From assembly GCA_023053575.1 (NCBI GenBank), contig JAKZAP010000021.1, forward strand, positions 11,780,212 through 11,844,211: 64,000 bases of DNA. The letters are read 5' to 3'. A program made the translations under genes and the position numbers. The DNA is from Branchinecta lynchi. Lineage: Eukaryota; Arthropoda; Branchiopoda; Anostraca; Branchinectidae. Positions 1 to 12,840 of this stretch are shown here, one piece after another (position 1 is the first letter of the stretch; each line of letters starts with the position of its first letter). The notes below the pieces were generated by a model, which worked only from the letters and a program-made list of their open reading frames with translations, was not told the origin of the DNA and did no database searches.

Positions 1-2250
1 CACGTTTGGAAACCAAATCTGAAGTTCCAGACGGTTAAAAAGCTAATTCACACCCGACTTCTCACCACTTAGTTCGTTTTCTTTACACAATTTATCGGAC
101 AGAATGCAGAAAACTTTCAGAAAATTCAGATCAACGACAGAAGGTCAAAGAGAAAAGAACGATGCCAAGTGCGCAGTTCTTTGAGAATATACTCAAGGCG
201 TGTGAAATTTGTTTGGCCGCCGAAAACGATTGATATCGGACCATCAAGATTGTGCCTTTGGACTGCAGATTATGACAGAATAGCTTAGCTTATTTTCACT
301 GGTTTTGTCGATAATGAGTGATAAGTGTAGTAATAAGTGGCGTGCATCTCCGAGGCTGGCTTGGAATACCAGCTGTAAAACGGGTACATGGAGAAATTAC
401 GGAAAGCAGGAAAGTGTCAGATGGCCTACCACGAAACCAAAGCCTGAATTAATGGACAACAGATATTGAAATAACGGCCAGTGATTGCAGTCTTTTTACG
501 TCTCTTGACAAACAAAAATTACTATGTCCCGGAACTTTTAGGATACCAATTGAGTCAAGTTTTTGACTTTAGAATTTTTGTATGCTTCCATTTCTCTATT
601 TTAGATATAGCTGTTAAAAGATGAGGGAACGTCAATATTTTTTCTCTTCACCTTATCGTCTCGTCATTTGGCGGAATAAAAGCATTTATTAGTAAGCATA
701 ACATACCCTCTCACAATTCAATCACCAAACTTAACAATTTCGATAAGCTTGATGACCCCCCCCCCCTCCCAGCCACTGCAAAACTCATACATATTAAATA
801 AACCCCATTATCGTTCCTAAGATTCAAAGAAACTAGAAACGTAAGTCTGCAGCATCCGGCCACAACCGCTCTCTTTCCACAATATATTCTGGTATTCTCC
901 AATACCAATTTTAAAGAAAAAAGATTCTGTAAAACTCTTACATAATAAACTCCATTGTAATTTCCAGCTGATCCAAGGTAACGAGTAACGTAGATTCACT
1001 GACACTACTTTGACTCCACGCAGAAGACTGACTCCAAAACCAGCGTGGTCTTTTGCGACGGATTTTCCAAAGAGGAGAAGTGCCGGCAAGGCCGCGTGGT
1101 TGCGCTTTCAAAAAACTCGATAAGCTCCTAGCCTTCTGATTGGCTAACGCGAGCACGACGTAAAAATAGAGCAAAGTCAAAAAACTTGATAAGAATGGGA
1201 CTATTTTTCAGTCCGTCAATCACCGAGAGTCCTGTTGATTTCAGGCAGTCGGGATCAATGTAAGGAAGAAACCTGATACTAGAATGGTTGGAAGAGGGAT
1301 AATAATCGTAAAACCCGTCAATCTAAAGTAGGCAGGTAGAGTTACAATTTGGCACATACTTGTTATCAGCTAGTGCTCAAAGTTCAGTATTTACGGCAAG
1401 AAAAGATGACAGAATATAATCGAAAATTTTTGAAAAGTTTTAAATGCCTTTTTCTGGAAGTAGATCCGGACGTAAATCCAAAATACTTATTACTGAAAAG
1501 AAAATACACAAAACACTGTCTGTGCTAATTTTAAACTAGATGACACATATAAAGTCTGAAAATTCCTTCTGAAAGTAGTGGCCTGTCACAAGGTCTTCCG
1601 AGCTAAGGGTTTCGTTGTCCTTCTGCCAATTATCATAACAAAAAAGCTCAGTTTCCCGTTGCGTCTGCTTTGCGGTATTAATAGTAGGCCTAATGCCGCC
1701 TAATACTATTCGGTCGTACGTCAGAAAATTAAACAAAAAAGGGTCGCTTGCAACGCAGCAGTGTGAACTAGGTGTTATGGAAGTCGGGGCATCACAAGTT
1801 CGGATAGACACCTATTCAGATAGATTTATGAAATGAACGACGGTCGACGGCCGAATTAAAACTTCTGTTATTTCGTTCCGACCAGATTCACTATGTCATG
1901 TACGACGAGTACAGGAGAGGTATCAAACCTCGACTTTACAAGGTTCAAGTGTTTTTTTTTCGTAACTCTAATGTTATGCATTAGAGTTACGAATAAAATC
2001 ATAACTTCGAGGTTACGTCGATTTCAAAATAGCCTCGAAATCGGACTCAATGATGTTAAAAGGAATTTTTTGTCAAGTCCTAACTAGGTCTTAGCTGTCA
2101 AGAAGAAAATTTAATGACCTAGGACCTAGTAAGGACTATGTTGGGTGTTCAAGGTTGGGTTCAAGGTTGGGTGCCTCTCATGTCCCCTTATTTGGCTTGT
2201 CCATGATCTGGGTATAATATTATAGCACATATAGCACCGACCAGATTTTT
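1..2250. other. Intergenic, no gene recognised
   Basis: No open frame here resembles a known protein. Visible structure is limited to an 11-C run at 756-766 and a perfect 13-bp-stem hairpin at 1961-1991 (CGTAACTCTAATG, 5-base loop, inverse). There is also a short direct repetition of AAGGTTGGGTTC around 2150-2175. Probably decayed repeat sequence. Confidence 0.5.
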
Positions 2251-2254
2251 ATTT

Positions 2255-3725
2255 TAAGTGCTCTTGCTCGTAAGTATACTAGTCGGAGAGGAGGGAAGTT
2301 ATTCGTTGCTTTTTTGGATATTAAGGGAGCTTTCGATAATGTAGACAGAGAATTGTTGATGGTGTGTTTATTGGATATGGGCCTCCCCTCCCCATTTGTA
2401 TTTGTGTTGGTTCAAATGTATAGAAGCGTGAAGTTGGTAGTGCGGGTGGCAGGGAAATTGTCGAAAATTGTTGTGTCTAGAATGGGTCTGAAGCAGGGAT
2501 GCACGCTTTCTCCTAAGCTTTTTTCTCTATATATTAATGATTTGTCAGTATTTTTAAGAAATAAAATGGCACCCATGATTTCTGTGGATGTGGTAGAGCT
2601 GTGCATGTTACTTTTCGCCGACACTACAGGTTTGGTGTCGGAATCGAAGGATAATCTCTAGTCTTTGCTGGAATTTATGAATGAATACTTAAGCCAGAAA
2701 AAGTTGACTTTAAATACTGATAAAACAGTAATGATGGTTTTTCGCAAGGGGGGGGGGAATTATTAATAAGGATAGGGTAAGCTTAGACGGTAAAGATATA
2801 GAAATAAAGGAATCATTTATTTATTTGGGGGTTAAATTAACATCGAATGGTAAAATTTGGTAAGCACGTAGCTAGTGTTTTGGTGAAGGGAAACAGATGT
2901 GTTAACGGTATTCTGCGTAGTAATTTGAAAGATATAAAGGACATGATGTATCATAAAGAAATTTTTAATACGAAAGTGACATCGTGTATGCATTATGGGG
3001 CTAAGTTGCGGGGTTTTAACGCAGGTGCTAGGTTAGAAGTGGTACAAAACAGATATTTTAAATGAGTTCTAGGGCTATCAGAGAGGAGTTGTAATTTAGT
3101 TTTAAAAAGTGATCTAGAATTATTTTCGTTACGTAGTAGTAGGCTTGTCTGGATGGTAAGATTTTGGGAAAAATAATTAGTTGACCTAGAATAAGACCTT
3201 TAAAAGCTGCGTATTTAGAGGCTCTTAGAGACCCTTCAGGTTATTCATTGCCACTCCAGATAAAAAGTATCCTTGACCAATGCGGGATATCTGATAAGTG
3301 GTGTGAAGGTCAGGGTCCAGGGGCCACCCAAGGCGAGGTAAGTAGGTGGTTGAACGGGTCCTACAAGACCAAGAAATCCAAAAATGGCACCAGGACAAGG
3401 ATTCTAAGCCGTCGATGCATCTTTACGCTAAGGCCAAAGAGTGTTGGGGTTTAGAAATGATTTTTAAGGGAGGGTTATCTTCGGAGGAATTAAAATTGAT
3501 TGTTAGCGCTCGTAGTGATAGCCTCCCCCTGGGAATTCGGAGAAAATATATGGGAAGTGTAAAGGGGCGTTCTAGTGGTCTTTACTTCTGTCCAGTGTGT
3601 GGTTGTGTGGACGAGAATTTGTTTCATTTTATCTGCGAATGTGTGGAACTTAAGGATTTGAGTGTTGAAATATTTGGGGAGCAAATTTTCGGGGAAGGTT
3701 GGTCGGTGGAAAAGTTTTAAGGAGA
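2255..3725 (+). pseudogene. Broken non-LTR retrotransposon reverse transcriptase and C-terminal zinc finger
   Basis: Reverse transcriptase relic of a LINE-type element. The frame from about 2270 carries the fingers/palm motif LDIKGAFDNV, then box 4 as GLKQGCTLSP. The catalytic box follows as FADT at 2614-2625, where active enzymes have YADD or FADD, so a catalytic Asp is replaced. A stop follows at about 2659. The thumb motif FIYLGVKL near 2820 is in another frame, and more stops and frameshifts break the region 2860-3300. A last open stretch (3346-3720) ends in a CPVC...HFICEC zinc knuckle, typical of C-termini of several LINE clades. The element cannot be active. The exact clade is not determined; a 5' end and poly-A tail were not seen. 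Confidence 0.85.
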
Positions 3726-4470
3726 AAAGTTTGTTTGGGGATAGGCAGTTTGGAAGGTTTTTGCGGATAGGCTGGAAGCATAGAGAAGAGTTTTTGTAGA
3801 TAAGATTTATTAGAAGAGTTGATGATTGTTTTTGTATTTGTTTTGTATTTTGTTTCGTATGCGATGGCCCTCGGGCTTTACGCAAATATATCATACCATA
3901 TTTTATATATTTAATGTACAACCAACAATGCACAAGGCGATAATAGAGGGAAAGGAAATAAGGAAACTAAAAAAGATGAATAAAGACTATTGTTTCTCTT
4001 CTTCAGAAATGCATTTGGAAATAACTGAAGATACTACTTCCTTCAGGCAAAGCTGGTGATTGTCCAGACAGGACTTCGGTTCCTCCCTTAGCCTATATCA
4101 CTTGAGAATATCCTACTTGGACTGACCAGTCTTGACATAGACAGAATGAATTCCAAGAAGCCCTCAAATGTACCGACAGCAAATAACAATCGGAGAACCA
4201 TATTGCATTCTTGCGAACAATAGTGAACAATCGGAAGGCCCAATGGTAAACCATAATAAGTAATCTGAGATGCCTTAAAGTACATGGCATATCAAGCGAA
4301 TCTGGACAACAGGGGAATATTGGCTAACAGCTGAGTAAGGAGCAAGTAACTCGCTTGAAATCAGCGCTGGACACGCGTGGTGGCAGTAACCTATAATCTT
4401 GTGGGAGAACGAGTATCCTGTATCTAAACGTGTCCACTATGTAATTCCCGTATTCTCTTAACGCTCTGAA
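3726..4470. other. No gene recognised
   Basis: AT-rich stretch between two LINE relics. It begins with what may be the 3' untranslated tail of the upstream element. No protein, RNA or repeat pattern that I can name. Confidence 0.4.
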
Positions 4471-4479
4471 TGGTTTGAA

Positions 4480-5495
4480 GCGAACAAATCATGTAATGAT
4501 ACATCGAAAACAAAACTCCTAATTTTCTCCCTGATTTCTAAACAACTGCCTACTTTTAATTCTCTAACAATTGAAAAGTATGGTACAACAATCAGTCGAG
4601 TCCACCATCTTCGGTATTTAGGGGTAGTAGTTGACTCGAACTTAAGTTGGAAGGAGCACATAACTTACCTGAGGTAAGGTTGCACCGAACGTAGGTATGA
4701 TCATGCTTCTTCAATACTTAATCCCGTATGACGCCCTACGGTGTATTTATTTTGCATTAATCCATTCTTACTTAAGTTATTGTCCTCTTGAGTATTTAAA
4801 TGCGTTTCGATCGAATATATTACCATTGATAAGGCAGCAGAATAAAGCCCTAAGAATTCTTACGCTTTTTGTACCATCTCCTGATTCTTGCCCCAACAAG
4901 TCAAAAACGAATAGTCTTCCTCCATTTTTGAATATATTGCCCCTCGAATCTTTCGTCATTTTCCATTCTCTTTTATTCAAGAAAAAATATCACTCTAATT
5001 CCCTACCGGGACATTTTTATGAACCCGATTTATTTTCTGGAATTAAATCTAATCATGATCATAACACGCGCGATCCTTGTAAAAACCCGGCAACCTTTAA
5101 TAATTTCCGAAAGACCAAGATTTTCACTGAGAAATACTATATTGAGGGTATGGCCTAATTATCATAATGAAGTTAAACTTGAACTTTCTGTAAATAGTCT
5201 CAAAAATAAAGTTAAGACAATGCTCATTGAAAACACTTAAAGAAAAATAAACAATAATAATACAAAAATATATTAACCAATTAACGGTTCGTTTGTCGGT
5301 TTGTCGCCGTTAATCCCAACTCATATTGGCCGTTTGAATCTGGAAACTGGACGAGTTATGGTTTATTTACAACTTGTGCGTTGATGTTCTTGTAGTTTGT
5401 AGTAGAAGAAAATGTCCGCCACTTGGCCTCGAGCCTTCTATCTGCCAAATTGGCTCTTTATGTTGAATTTAGTTTGAAATAAACAGAACTTGGAA
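4480..5495 (+). pseudogene. 3' half of a CR1/jockey-type non-LTR retrotransposon
   Basis: Only the end of the reverse transcriptase remains. The thumb motif YLGVVVDSNLSW lies near 4615-4650, with a stop and frame change at about 4675. A 153-codon stretch (4697-5158) follows with the conserved pattern of a one-copy chain such as FALIHSYLSYC and a region ending HDHNTRDPC. The last part continues in another frame to 5240 (VWPNYHNEV, LKNKVKTMLIENT), which is the usual 'WN.LP...FK..LK..L' end of these proteins. A probable 3' UTR runs to about 5495, ending in AATAAACAGAACTTGG. Stops and a frameshift make it inactive. The 5' half is missing, as expected from 5'-truncated insertion. Confidence 0.82.
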
Positions 5496-5552
5496 CTTGA
5501 CCTTAGCACCATCACTGAACCCGAGAGCTTACGTCCACAACGTATATCCATA

Positions 5553-5690
5553 CTGGGAGAAAAACAAGTTCTCAGACCAAGTTCCGAGCTCTATCCCTAC
5601 TGGGAGAAAAACAAGTTCTCAGACCAAGTTCCGAGCTGTATCCCTACTGTGAGAAAAACAAGTTCCCAAACCAAGTCCCGAGCCCAATTC
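5553..5690. repeat. Minisatellite, 47-bp unit, three copies
   Basis: Direct repeat with unit starts at 5553, 5600 and 5647 (core CTGGGAGAAAAACAAGTTCT). The third copy has several substitutions, so the array is not brand new. It lies directly after the LINE tail. Confidence 0.85.
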
Positions 5691-5699
5691 TGTTTATCC

Positions 5700-6780
5700 T
5701 ATGTGTGTGTGTTGCGTTACTTAAATTTCACCTTTATGTTGTTTAATTGCTGGAAGTGTATGGAGCTTTTTTGTCTTAAAAACAGCAGTCGCATAAGCTA
5801 GCGAGCTTCCCGACCCGAAACCGCTTATACACGGGAATACAACATTGGAATGCAACAAATCATGCCATCTAACCCTAAATACGCCTACGCTGCAGATCAT
5901 ACCATCGACGGCAAACTCCATATCAAGAGTTCAGAGATAATCGAACTAGCAGGTGCAACACCCTTCAACGACAGAACTGTTTCCATGCAGGATTCCCCTA
6001 CACGTGGATCCACGTGGGTCGTCTCAGCTGATTCTTGCTAAGAGCTATGCAAACTAGAGGAGGGTAAGTGCCGAGCCATCGAAAAGATAAGCAAGAGGTC
6101 GACGCTGTGATGATGTGATGAAAATTTTTCAAACGGTGCAACGAATAATGTACACAATCCGCCTAAGGTCAAACAGCAACATAACCAAAGGCAAAACCGT
6201 CAATCCAAGTGACCTCATCGGAACTGTTCGAAATAAAAAATAACTTTCACGGTTTAATTTACAAGTTCTTCCCTTCTGGATGTCAATGTGAAACTAAAAC
6301 CAAAAAGATAAAATTTTCACAGTCGACTCAGTGAGTAAGGGAGAGTAGACTATAGGCTGTAAGACAGATAATACATGTTAACCACGTAAGGTTATTTATG
6401 TTTTATTTCGTCTTTCTTTCCTTATGATTTCACTTTACTTGCATTCTTTATGGTCTATTTACGTTGTAAGTTACTATTTTGCCTATACAAACTTCCTTCT
6501 TGGCCAGAAAGACCACAGCGCAAATTCGGTATGGTCAAAAAATAAGTACTTCTACTGGAAGCCAGCGATACCTCAGCGGTCGATCACATTTGTTGACAAC
6601 CAAATGGCTATCTATAAAGGCCTGCCGACCGCTAATCCTATAGCATACAATACGTAATTTAGGGGCATATTATGCAGAACAATATACCAGGACTGATAAT
6701 ACTTACAGTGACAGCAACTGATTAAATGAAATTAATTTCTTGACCCATTGCAGGCTGAAACTGATCTCAATCATAAAGAC
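5700..6780. other. No gene recognised
   Basis: Open frames of up to 77 codons occur (for example 6424-6657), but none shows family motifs, splice-site context or a codon pattern I trust. No repeat structure noticed. Confidence 0.35.
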
Positions 6781-6827
6781 ACAAAACGATTGGAGAAGAG
6801 CATGTTCCAGGGCCGTATCCTTAGGGG

Positions 6828-6986
6828 GTTCCAACCTTCTAAAAGTCACCTAAGAGCCATAATCGTCCTTTCAGCCCCTATAGACGCTTTTATGAATTCC
6901 CTGGACCTGTCGTGTTCCAACCTTCTACACCCCTACGAGCTAAAATTGTCCTTTTAGCCCCTATAGACGATTTGAAGAATTCCCTG
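6828..6986. repeat. Two-copy direct repeat, ~85-bp unit
   Basis: Two tandem copies starting at TTCCAACCTTCTA, each followed by AGCCCCTATAGACG and ending AATTCCCTGGA. They differ by several substitutions and small indels. No known element recognised. Confidence 0.75.
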
Positions 6987-7422
6987 GACAACTTGTATGC
7001 CGAAAAATGTACGATGCAAAGTGTTTTAGACGTACATCCACTATAAACGCCAATGACCTATTTTTTGCATATTTTTTTTGTATTATTATGATTCTTACAA
7101 AGAGATACATAGATTGGGACGACGGTGGTTTTTCAGTTACTATCGGTGGGATGTGGGACTTCGGTACTGCACTTGCAGTTTCTAAGACTATATTTTAGAA
7201 GAAATTTAAGCATCCTGCCTTTTTTCACAAGATATCCACAGTGGATTTGTGAGCAGGCTAACAAATGAACCAATCATATGTTATCAATAGTTGTCACAGG
7301 ACATAGCCATCACACTTGAAAAAAGGGCAGAGGAAAATGTCGGTTGAAGCACTTTCTCTGCACCACAGCTGGTCGAATTGTTTGAACTGTAGTTATTTAT
7401 TTCAGTCCTTCTCTGAGCATGA

Positions 7423-7792
7423 AGTTGCGCTTTTGATCCGAATTCTCGCTTCTGAATTCTCAATTCTCGTACAAATTACCGTTTCTGGTCCTCTTGGACT
7501 TCTCCATTCTCGCTTTTGACAAAAACACTAATTTTGCAGCTCGTCCGCAACCCGGTATACGTGTTTATGCATATTGAAGACCCGCACTCTGTTGACCAAT
7601 CAGGGAGGAGAATGGACAAAGGAGAATCGAGAATTCACCACCGGAGCAACTTCTCGATTCTGCAGAATCGCGAGGCTTTCCCTGTTCTCGATTCCGACAA
7701 AAACGCAATAAAAGGAGAATTCACTTCATTTGAATAGTCTAAAAACGCGAAATAGGAGAATCGCGAGGAGACTTCGGATCAAAAACGCAACT
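7423..7792. mobile_element. MITE of the AGTTGCG-terminus family
   Basis: The ends are inverted: AGTTGCGCTTTTGATCCGAA at the left and TTCGGATCAAAAACGCAACT at the right. The interior carries many AATTCTCG/CGAGAATT motifs in both orientations. No coding capacity. Flanking triplets (TGA and ATT) do not match, so the target duplication is not visible in this copy, unlike the copies at 50344, 55872 and 62939. A partial opposite-orientation relative is at 56755-57046. Superfamily not assigned. Confidence 0.75.
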
Positions 7793-8690
7793 ATTCATTT
7801 CAGTTCTATTCCGGGCGCTACAGAGCGCCACCCGACATGCGGCATGGGCGGATGCCCACAGAGCCTCAAGAAAAATTCTTGGTAAAGACTTTGTTCATGG
7901 CTTTACACAGACTACTGACCCTCAACAATTAGTCGAAGTTCAGATGAGAATACCTCTACTGTGTGTTCAGTATGTAAAAGTTGGTTTGTATACTATTGAG
8001 TATTAAATCGTAACGTTCAAGAGATATGTACGGCGAGAGGCTTCTTGTTCTTGGTCCCTTCCTAGTTCCCACCGTTCCCGCTTCTTTCAGAAACCATGTT
8101 CACCAGTTTCCCAAACTTCGTCATCCTCTTCTATCCCTGAAACCTTGACTTTCAGGAAACAACTATTCTCATAAACACGCAACTTTTGATCTAGAGGAAT
8201 AAGCCAGACCGGGCTAAAACATCTCAACGTATGGATCCAGTTTCAATTTATGGCTGATTGGTGACAGATATTTCATCGACTTTTTAAAGGGCAAAAATTT
8301 TGTTACCATCCACGTTGTAGCTAACAATCACCAGCGAAATCAAATTGCAGGAAAAGACAGGTGTTATTTCATTTAAACTCACCCCATGCTCATCAAAACA
8401 GAGAACATGCTATGACCGTTTTACTTGCCATTTTTTCTTCCCCCCCCCCCCCCAATTAATCAAATCCTGAACGTACTATTGTCCATTGTCATGATTTGCG
8501 CTACAGGCTCAACATTTCTGTTAACCATCTCATTGATCAATACACTGCTAAACTATTCAAAGAGTTTCAAGCTATTCAGATAGAAGCATCATTCACATGT
8601 TTTAAACAGAACATGAGAACAAGAGCTAGAAGCTCATATGGGACTTGCAAGGCTGGGTCAGAGGATGAAAGTAGGAATTTGCCAATTTGA
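7793..8690. other. No gene recognised
   Basis: Contains a 14-C run at 8440-8453 and a 64-codon open frame (8496-8690) with no recognisable motif. Nothing else supportable. Confidence 0.35.
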
Positions 8691-9035
8691 GGGTTTACTT
8701 TGATTATTTGTAAGCAAACCCCTTGAAATAAGATTGATCATGGGCCTTTGGAAATCACGAGAATGTAGCCTCTCGTTTGGTACAATTTTTTTTTTTTTTT
8801 TAACACTAGGCTGTGATGATGCGCACTTTAAGGGGCTAGATATGATCATGGACCCTCGGGGATCATGAAATGTATAGTTTGGTCAAAAGGAATTTTTCAT
8901 TTTGTGCTTAAGGTGTGTAGTTTAAGAGAGCTCTTAAGATCATTTCTCAGCAAAAAAAACACTCGGGGCAATATTGATCATGGGTCGATGAGATCACACA
9001 AATGTATATTTTGCTTAAAAGCATTTTTTAGGATC
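8690..9035. repeat. Imperfect tandem repeat (GATCATGG-containing, ~125-bp spacing)
   Basis: Three diverged units each contain a GATCATGG motif, then a GATCAC/GATCATG segment and an ATGTAxxxTTTGGTCAAAAGG-like segment, near 8730, 8840 and 8970. The same pattern recurs singly at about 30628-30715, so this is a dispersed repeat family. A T-run of 17 lies near 8790. Confidence 0.6.
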
Positions 9036-9084
9036 CCAAAACGTAAGTGGAGGGATACCTATGAGTCCTATGACTATATATCAG

Positions 9085-9570
9085 GTTTGAACCCAAGCTG
9101 ACCATTCATTTCAAATAAAATAGAAAAAACGAGGTTTTTGTGTTTTTTTTTATCAGCTAGTTTACCCCTCCAAGATGATGTGCGAGGGATAAATAAAATT
9201 TCGGATATTTCGGTTGCACTTCCAGCAAACCGTCCTCAGCGAAAGAAACTAAACTAAATCCTAAAATCCACCATAATCACAACAGGAAAACGATGCCGGA
9301 CCAACAGACAATAAAACGACATGTAACTAAACACAGAAGAACGATACAGACGGAATACCATGTAGATAAAAATAAAATAACGAAAGATAAAATGTATGTG
9401 TTCAAAGTGTATATGTACAAATCTGTGATTATTTACAATTCTGAATTCTGTGGATGTTTACAATTTACCATCCATCTGGGAAAGCGCAGAAGCTTTCACC
9501 CAGAAAAATCCATAATATTGCTTGACCACTTTGAATAAAAACCTTCCACAGAACTCCTGTATGCACTTTT
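9085..9570 (-). mobile_element. Penelope-like terminal-repeat fragment (solo copy)
   Basis: Shares about 480 bp with the insertion at 47229-47791. Both have GGTTTGAA.CCAAGCTGACC, a T-run, TCAGCTA and GATGATGTGCGAG. On the minus strand at about 9195-9240 comes CTGAGGA, a GGTTTGC/GTGCAACC hairpin and GAAATATCCG. That order (CTGANGA, stem, GAAA) matches the core of hammerhead ribozymes, which are known in terminal repeats of Penelope-like elements. No reverse transcriptase or GIY-YIG endonuclease is visible here. The family assignment is inferred from the target-duplication length and structure of the better copy. Confidence 0.5.
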
Positions 9571-9762
9571 TTCTAATAAAATAAAAAAAACAGCTTAATG
9601 GCTAGTTATCACAGCAAAGAACAAGTTTGATTATCACCCAACAAGACAAAAGTTTGTGTTTGAATGGCTAATGAAGCAAAGCTCACAAAATGTTCAATTC
9701 CAGATTGTAAGGCCACAATAAGGAAAGTCCACTTTATTTGTGACACTATAGTTTATCGTTGA

Positions 9763-10030
9763 CCAACTGGCTACAAAGATTATTTCTATGGGACAAGTGT
9801 AGCCAAATAACTGGCTACAAAGAGCTTTCTGTAGGGACGAAATGTAGCCAACTAACTGGCTACGAAGACTGTTTCTACAGGGACAACTGCAGCCAACTTA
9901 TTGGCTACAAAGAGTGTTTTCGATAGGGACAAGTGTAGCCAACTAACTGGCTATAAAGATTGTTTCAATAGGGCACACTCAAGAGTAGTCAATAGGGCAC
10001 ACTCAGAGTAGCCAACTAACTGGCTGCAAC
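9763..10030. repeat. Minisatellite, ~45-bp unit, five to six copies
   Basis: Tandem copies of a unit with core CTGGCTACAAAGA, then a TAGGGACAAGTGTAGCCAA segment. Copies start near 9767, 9811, 9856, 9901 and 9947. The last part (9960-10030) is rearranged and contains a duplicated AATAGGGCACACTCA. Each unit contains both TGGCTAC and GTAGCCA, so single strands could fold. Confidence 0.85.
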
Positions 10031-12090
10031 GTACAGTAGTATAAGGATATGAGCTACATACACTAGCCTACATGTATATAAACTGGTTAATTTTAAAATA
10101 GCTGAATGGTGGTGTCCCTTGTTTGCCTATTGTCAGCAAAGCCAAACAGATTTATTTTAAATAACTGTTTACCACTTTATGTGTTAAATATTTCAAGTAC
10201 ACTCTTGCCCTTGTTTTGGGTATTAACCATTTAATTTTTTAAGATTTTTATTAGCTGCAGTCTCCTAAATCCCTGTTATTCTCTTCTGCCGAGTTTCCAA
10301 AATAGAAGCACACCTCTACCTGAACTCCACTATAGTGTCTGTACGCTACAACTGAACATCTTCAGTACAGCAGAGGTTGTATGTGAATGTGGCCTAACAG
10401 TGAATGATTGTGGAAGGAAACACTAAGACTCAAACCAGGAATTTTTGTTACAAATACTTGCCAATTTTTCCACTCAAATTTTTACCACTCTTTGAATAAT
10501 TCGCTGGCACTAAAAGTATTAGTGACTCAACATCTCAACTGCCACCTGATGTTCCTTTTACTGTTTACAATTTGAATACTTTGCCAGGAGGAATGCATCT
10601 TCAGACATAAGGATGGTAGTTCGAACCTGGTTAGAGCAAATGACCTCACACCTTACAGACACCTCAAATGGATTCAAAGTAAAATAATACTTAATTGAAT
10701 TTCTACTTAAGGTTTAGGCCAGGATACATATGAATCGTTTGGCAACTGTTAGCTGATATCACTTTGTTTTTTTTCCACTAGACTATTGTTTAAACAAGTA
10801 ACAAAGCCAGGGTAATGAAACAGTTAGAGAAGTGTTCAAATAGGCTAAGCATACCGCTACTGCTGCACTACTGTCATAAGCTCAGCATAAGCTAGCCAAC
10901 AATCGCCTACAGCTACAGCACAGAGCAGTTACAACAGTGCACCTGCACTGAACTCCGTTACAAATCTGGCTTCACCAACAGTACAGAACAATCTCACAAC
11001 ATTAGTGGAGAGATCTTTACTGAAAATTCACCTGTTTTCAATCTCTCAGCAGGTTTCTGAATTGTTCTGGCAATAGTCAATACTTTCTAGATCAGACATA
11101 GGCCAGAATCAGAACTTATAAAGTACAGATTACCCAGTATCTTTTTCAACATTAAACTAGATGCTAGGTGGGATAATTCTATGACTTACAGTTGCTAGGT
11201 GCACTAAACTTCAGGGAAACCAAGATTTTTCAAATATTCAACAAAGACCCTCGTGGTCTGCAAAACTGTTGCTGCTGACCTCCAGAAATGAGGAACAGCG
11301 AGTATACAAAATCCCCACAAAGAAGAAATTGAACCTAAAAGCTATCATATACAGAATTTCGTGTTCCCTAGCGACGAATAAAAGGTTAGTGTAGTGTAGA
11401 ACTGAACTGCAGGCAGTGCAGCAAGTGCAGGTAAGTGCAAATTTACAATATGCTTTATATGCTTTAGGTAAGGAGAATCACACAAATAGAGATAAGCTGA
11501 AATAAAAGCCTGAGTGAATTAGCTAGCAAAAGATTGAAACAGTTCTGAAACGGTCAAGGGTTTCAAAAATAGGTCTCCAAATTAAGCCCCGAACCCAAAG
11601 TCGCACAGAATCTACGTTCGGCAGCGGGTCGCCGCTGACTTATCGGCGTTTGCTCTAATTTTAGCATTGTAGGGGTTCTTTTTAATTTTCCAACAAAATT
11701 TGTCTACCACAAATCGTCAGCATTGTTGTGGTACTTGCAGTTTTCGGTAAAACTGCTATATAGACATCGTAATGGTGATTCATCTGTTTCACTTTTGGGT
11801 ACGTCCACTTTACATTTAGGCTAAGACGATGACACTTGACATGCTTATGAATGCTCAGCGAAACCATGTTTTCCCGGATTACATCCCGTCATTCGTGTGG
11901 CGGTAGGAGGAGGGGGAATACAGAAACTTGCGACCCGCGTGACCCGGTTCCCAGGAGCATAGCCGGGAATTTTAGAATGTTGCGATGAATATAAGGATTA
12001 CATATTTGGAACATGCGAACAATTTGGGAACATTCGTTGAAAAGGAATATGGGGATTGGGTTGAAACTAGGACGGTAAAGGATTATAGGC
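10031..12090. other. No gene recognised
   Basis: About 2 kb without a supportable gene or RNA. Minus-strand open frames of 60-76 codons between 11682 and 12119 have no recognised motif. A GTATTCTCGCCG motif at 12091 marks a relative of the MITE at 16204. Confidence 0.4.
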
Positions 12091-12310
12091 GTATTCTCGC
12101 CGTTCCCTGAGGACTCCACTTGAGGAGTCCCCGCTTTTTTGTTTGTCCCGGGTACTCAGTCCCCATATTCTCGCGAGTCCACAAGGACGGGGAATGCTCT
12201 GACTATCATCGAATACGACCTTGGTGCGGGGAGCTGAAAGGGGCATACTTCGATTCGGGGGAAACTTAGTGGTTGCTCTAGATGCGAAATAAATTTTCCA
12301 AATCACGTCC
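12091..12310. mobile_element. Fragment of GTATTCTCGCCG-type MITE
   Basis: Starts with the same GTATTCTCGCCGTTCCC end as the element at 16204-16520. It includes a GGACTCC/GGAGTCC hairpin at about 12111-12130 and a second CCATATTCTCGCGAG motif near 12164. The far terminus was not located. Confidence 0.5.
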
Positions 12311-12319
12311 GACTTTTAG

Positions 12320-12840
12320 GGGGGGGGGGGACGGAGGCCCGGATATCCTTTAACCGACGCAGCGTCGAAAGGTCAAGGAACGTATACATGTTATTTTGAG
12401 GTCAAGACCGGATCCGGTCTCGTCATGGGGACTTGGGTGTCACTGAAAATTCTCCGGATGTTCTCCGATTCAAGGGCAAATTGTTCGGTAGTGCCGTAGG
12501 TGCAACATTTGCGTGTCCGGGTCGCATCCGACGACGGTGGTGGGATGGACGGAGAGGCTCGGTAACATGCTCAGGAACCAGATGGATGGAGGAATTGGGA
12601 TGAAGCTTGGATTGTGCAAAGGTAACCGGTCCAAGATCCGGACTATTGGAGAGGCTTCCATTCAAGTGACCCGGTGGGTGATATTTACGTGTCTGAATCG
12701 CATGTGAATACGGTGGTGGTTGAGGGAGGTTCCGGAAACTTTCTGATGCGATAAGGGCCAAAAGAAGAGAGTGAGAAACTTGGAAGGCGCACATGTCATG
12801 GACCGGTGTGTGCCATTTGAGGTCTGGACTCTGGACCGGA
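12320..12840. repeat. GC-richer dispersed repeat block (CCGGATCCGG motifs)
   Basis: Locally G+C-richer than its surroundings, with repeated ACCGGATCCGG, GGTTCCGGAAAC and GAGAAACTTGG words. These words also occur in the 281-bp satellite at 20680-23200, so this may be a diverged relative. Overlapping open frames on both strands (up to 123 codons, minus) follow from the GC bias and show no protein family. Confidence 0.4.

Noticed and set aside
711..1180. Overlapping minus-strand frames of 65-90 codons
   Set aside because: Low-complexity translations without domain motifs or splice context, and mutually overlapping.
3490..3933. 147-codon minus-strand frame
   Set aside because: Lies opposite the LINE zinc-finger region; it is a shadow of the plus-strand coding.
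9763..10030. CRISPR-like array
   Set aside because: Repeats are contiguous minisatellite units with no unique spacers, in an animal genome.
12423..12794. 123-codon minus-strand frame
   Set aside because: Follows from GC-rich repeat composition; the other strand is also open, and no family pattern is visible.
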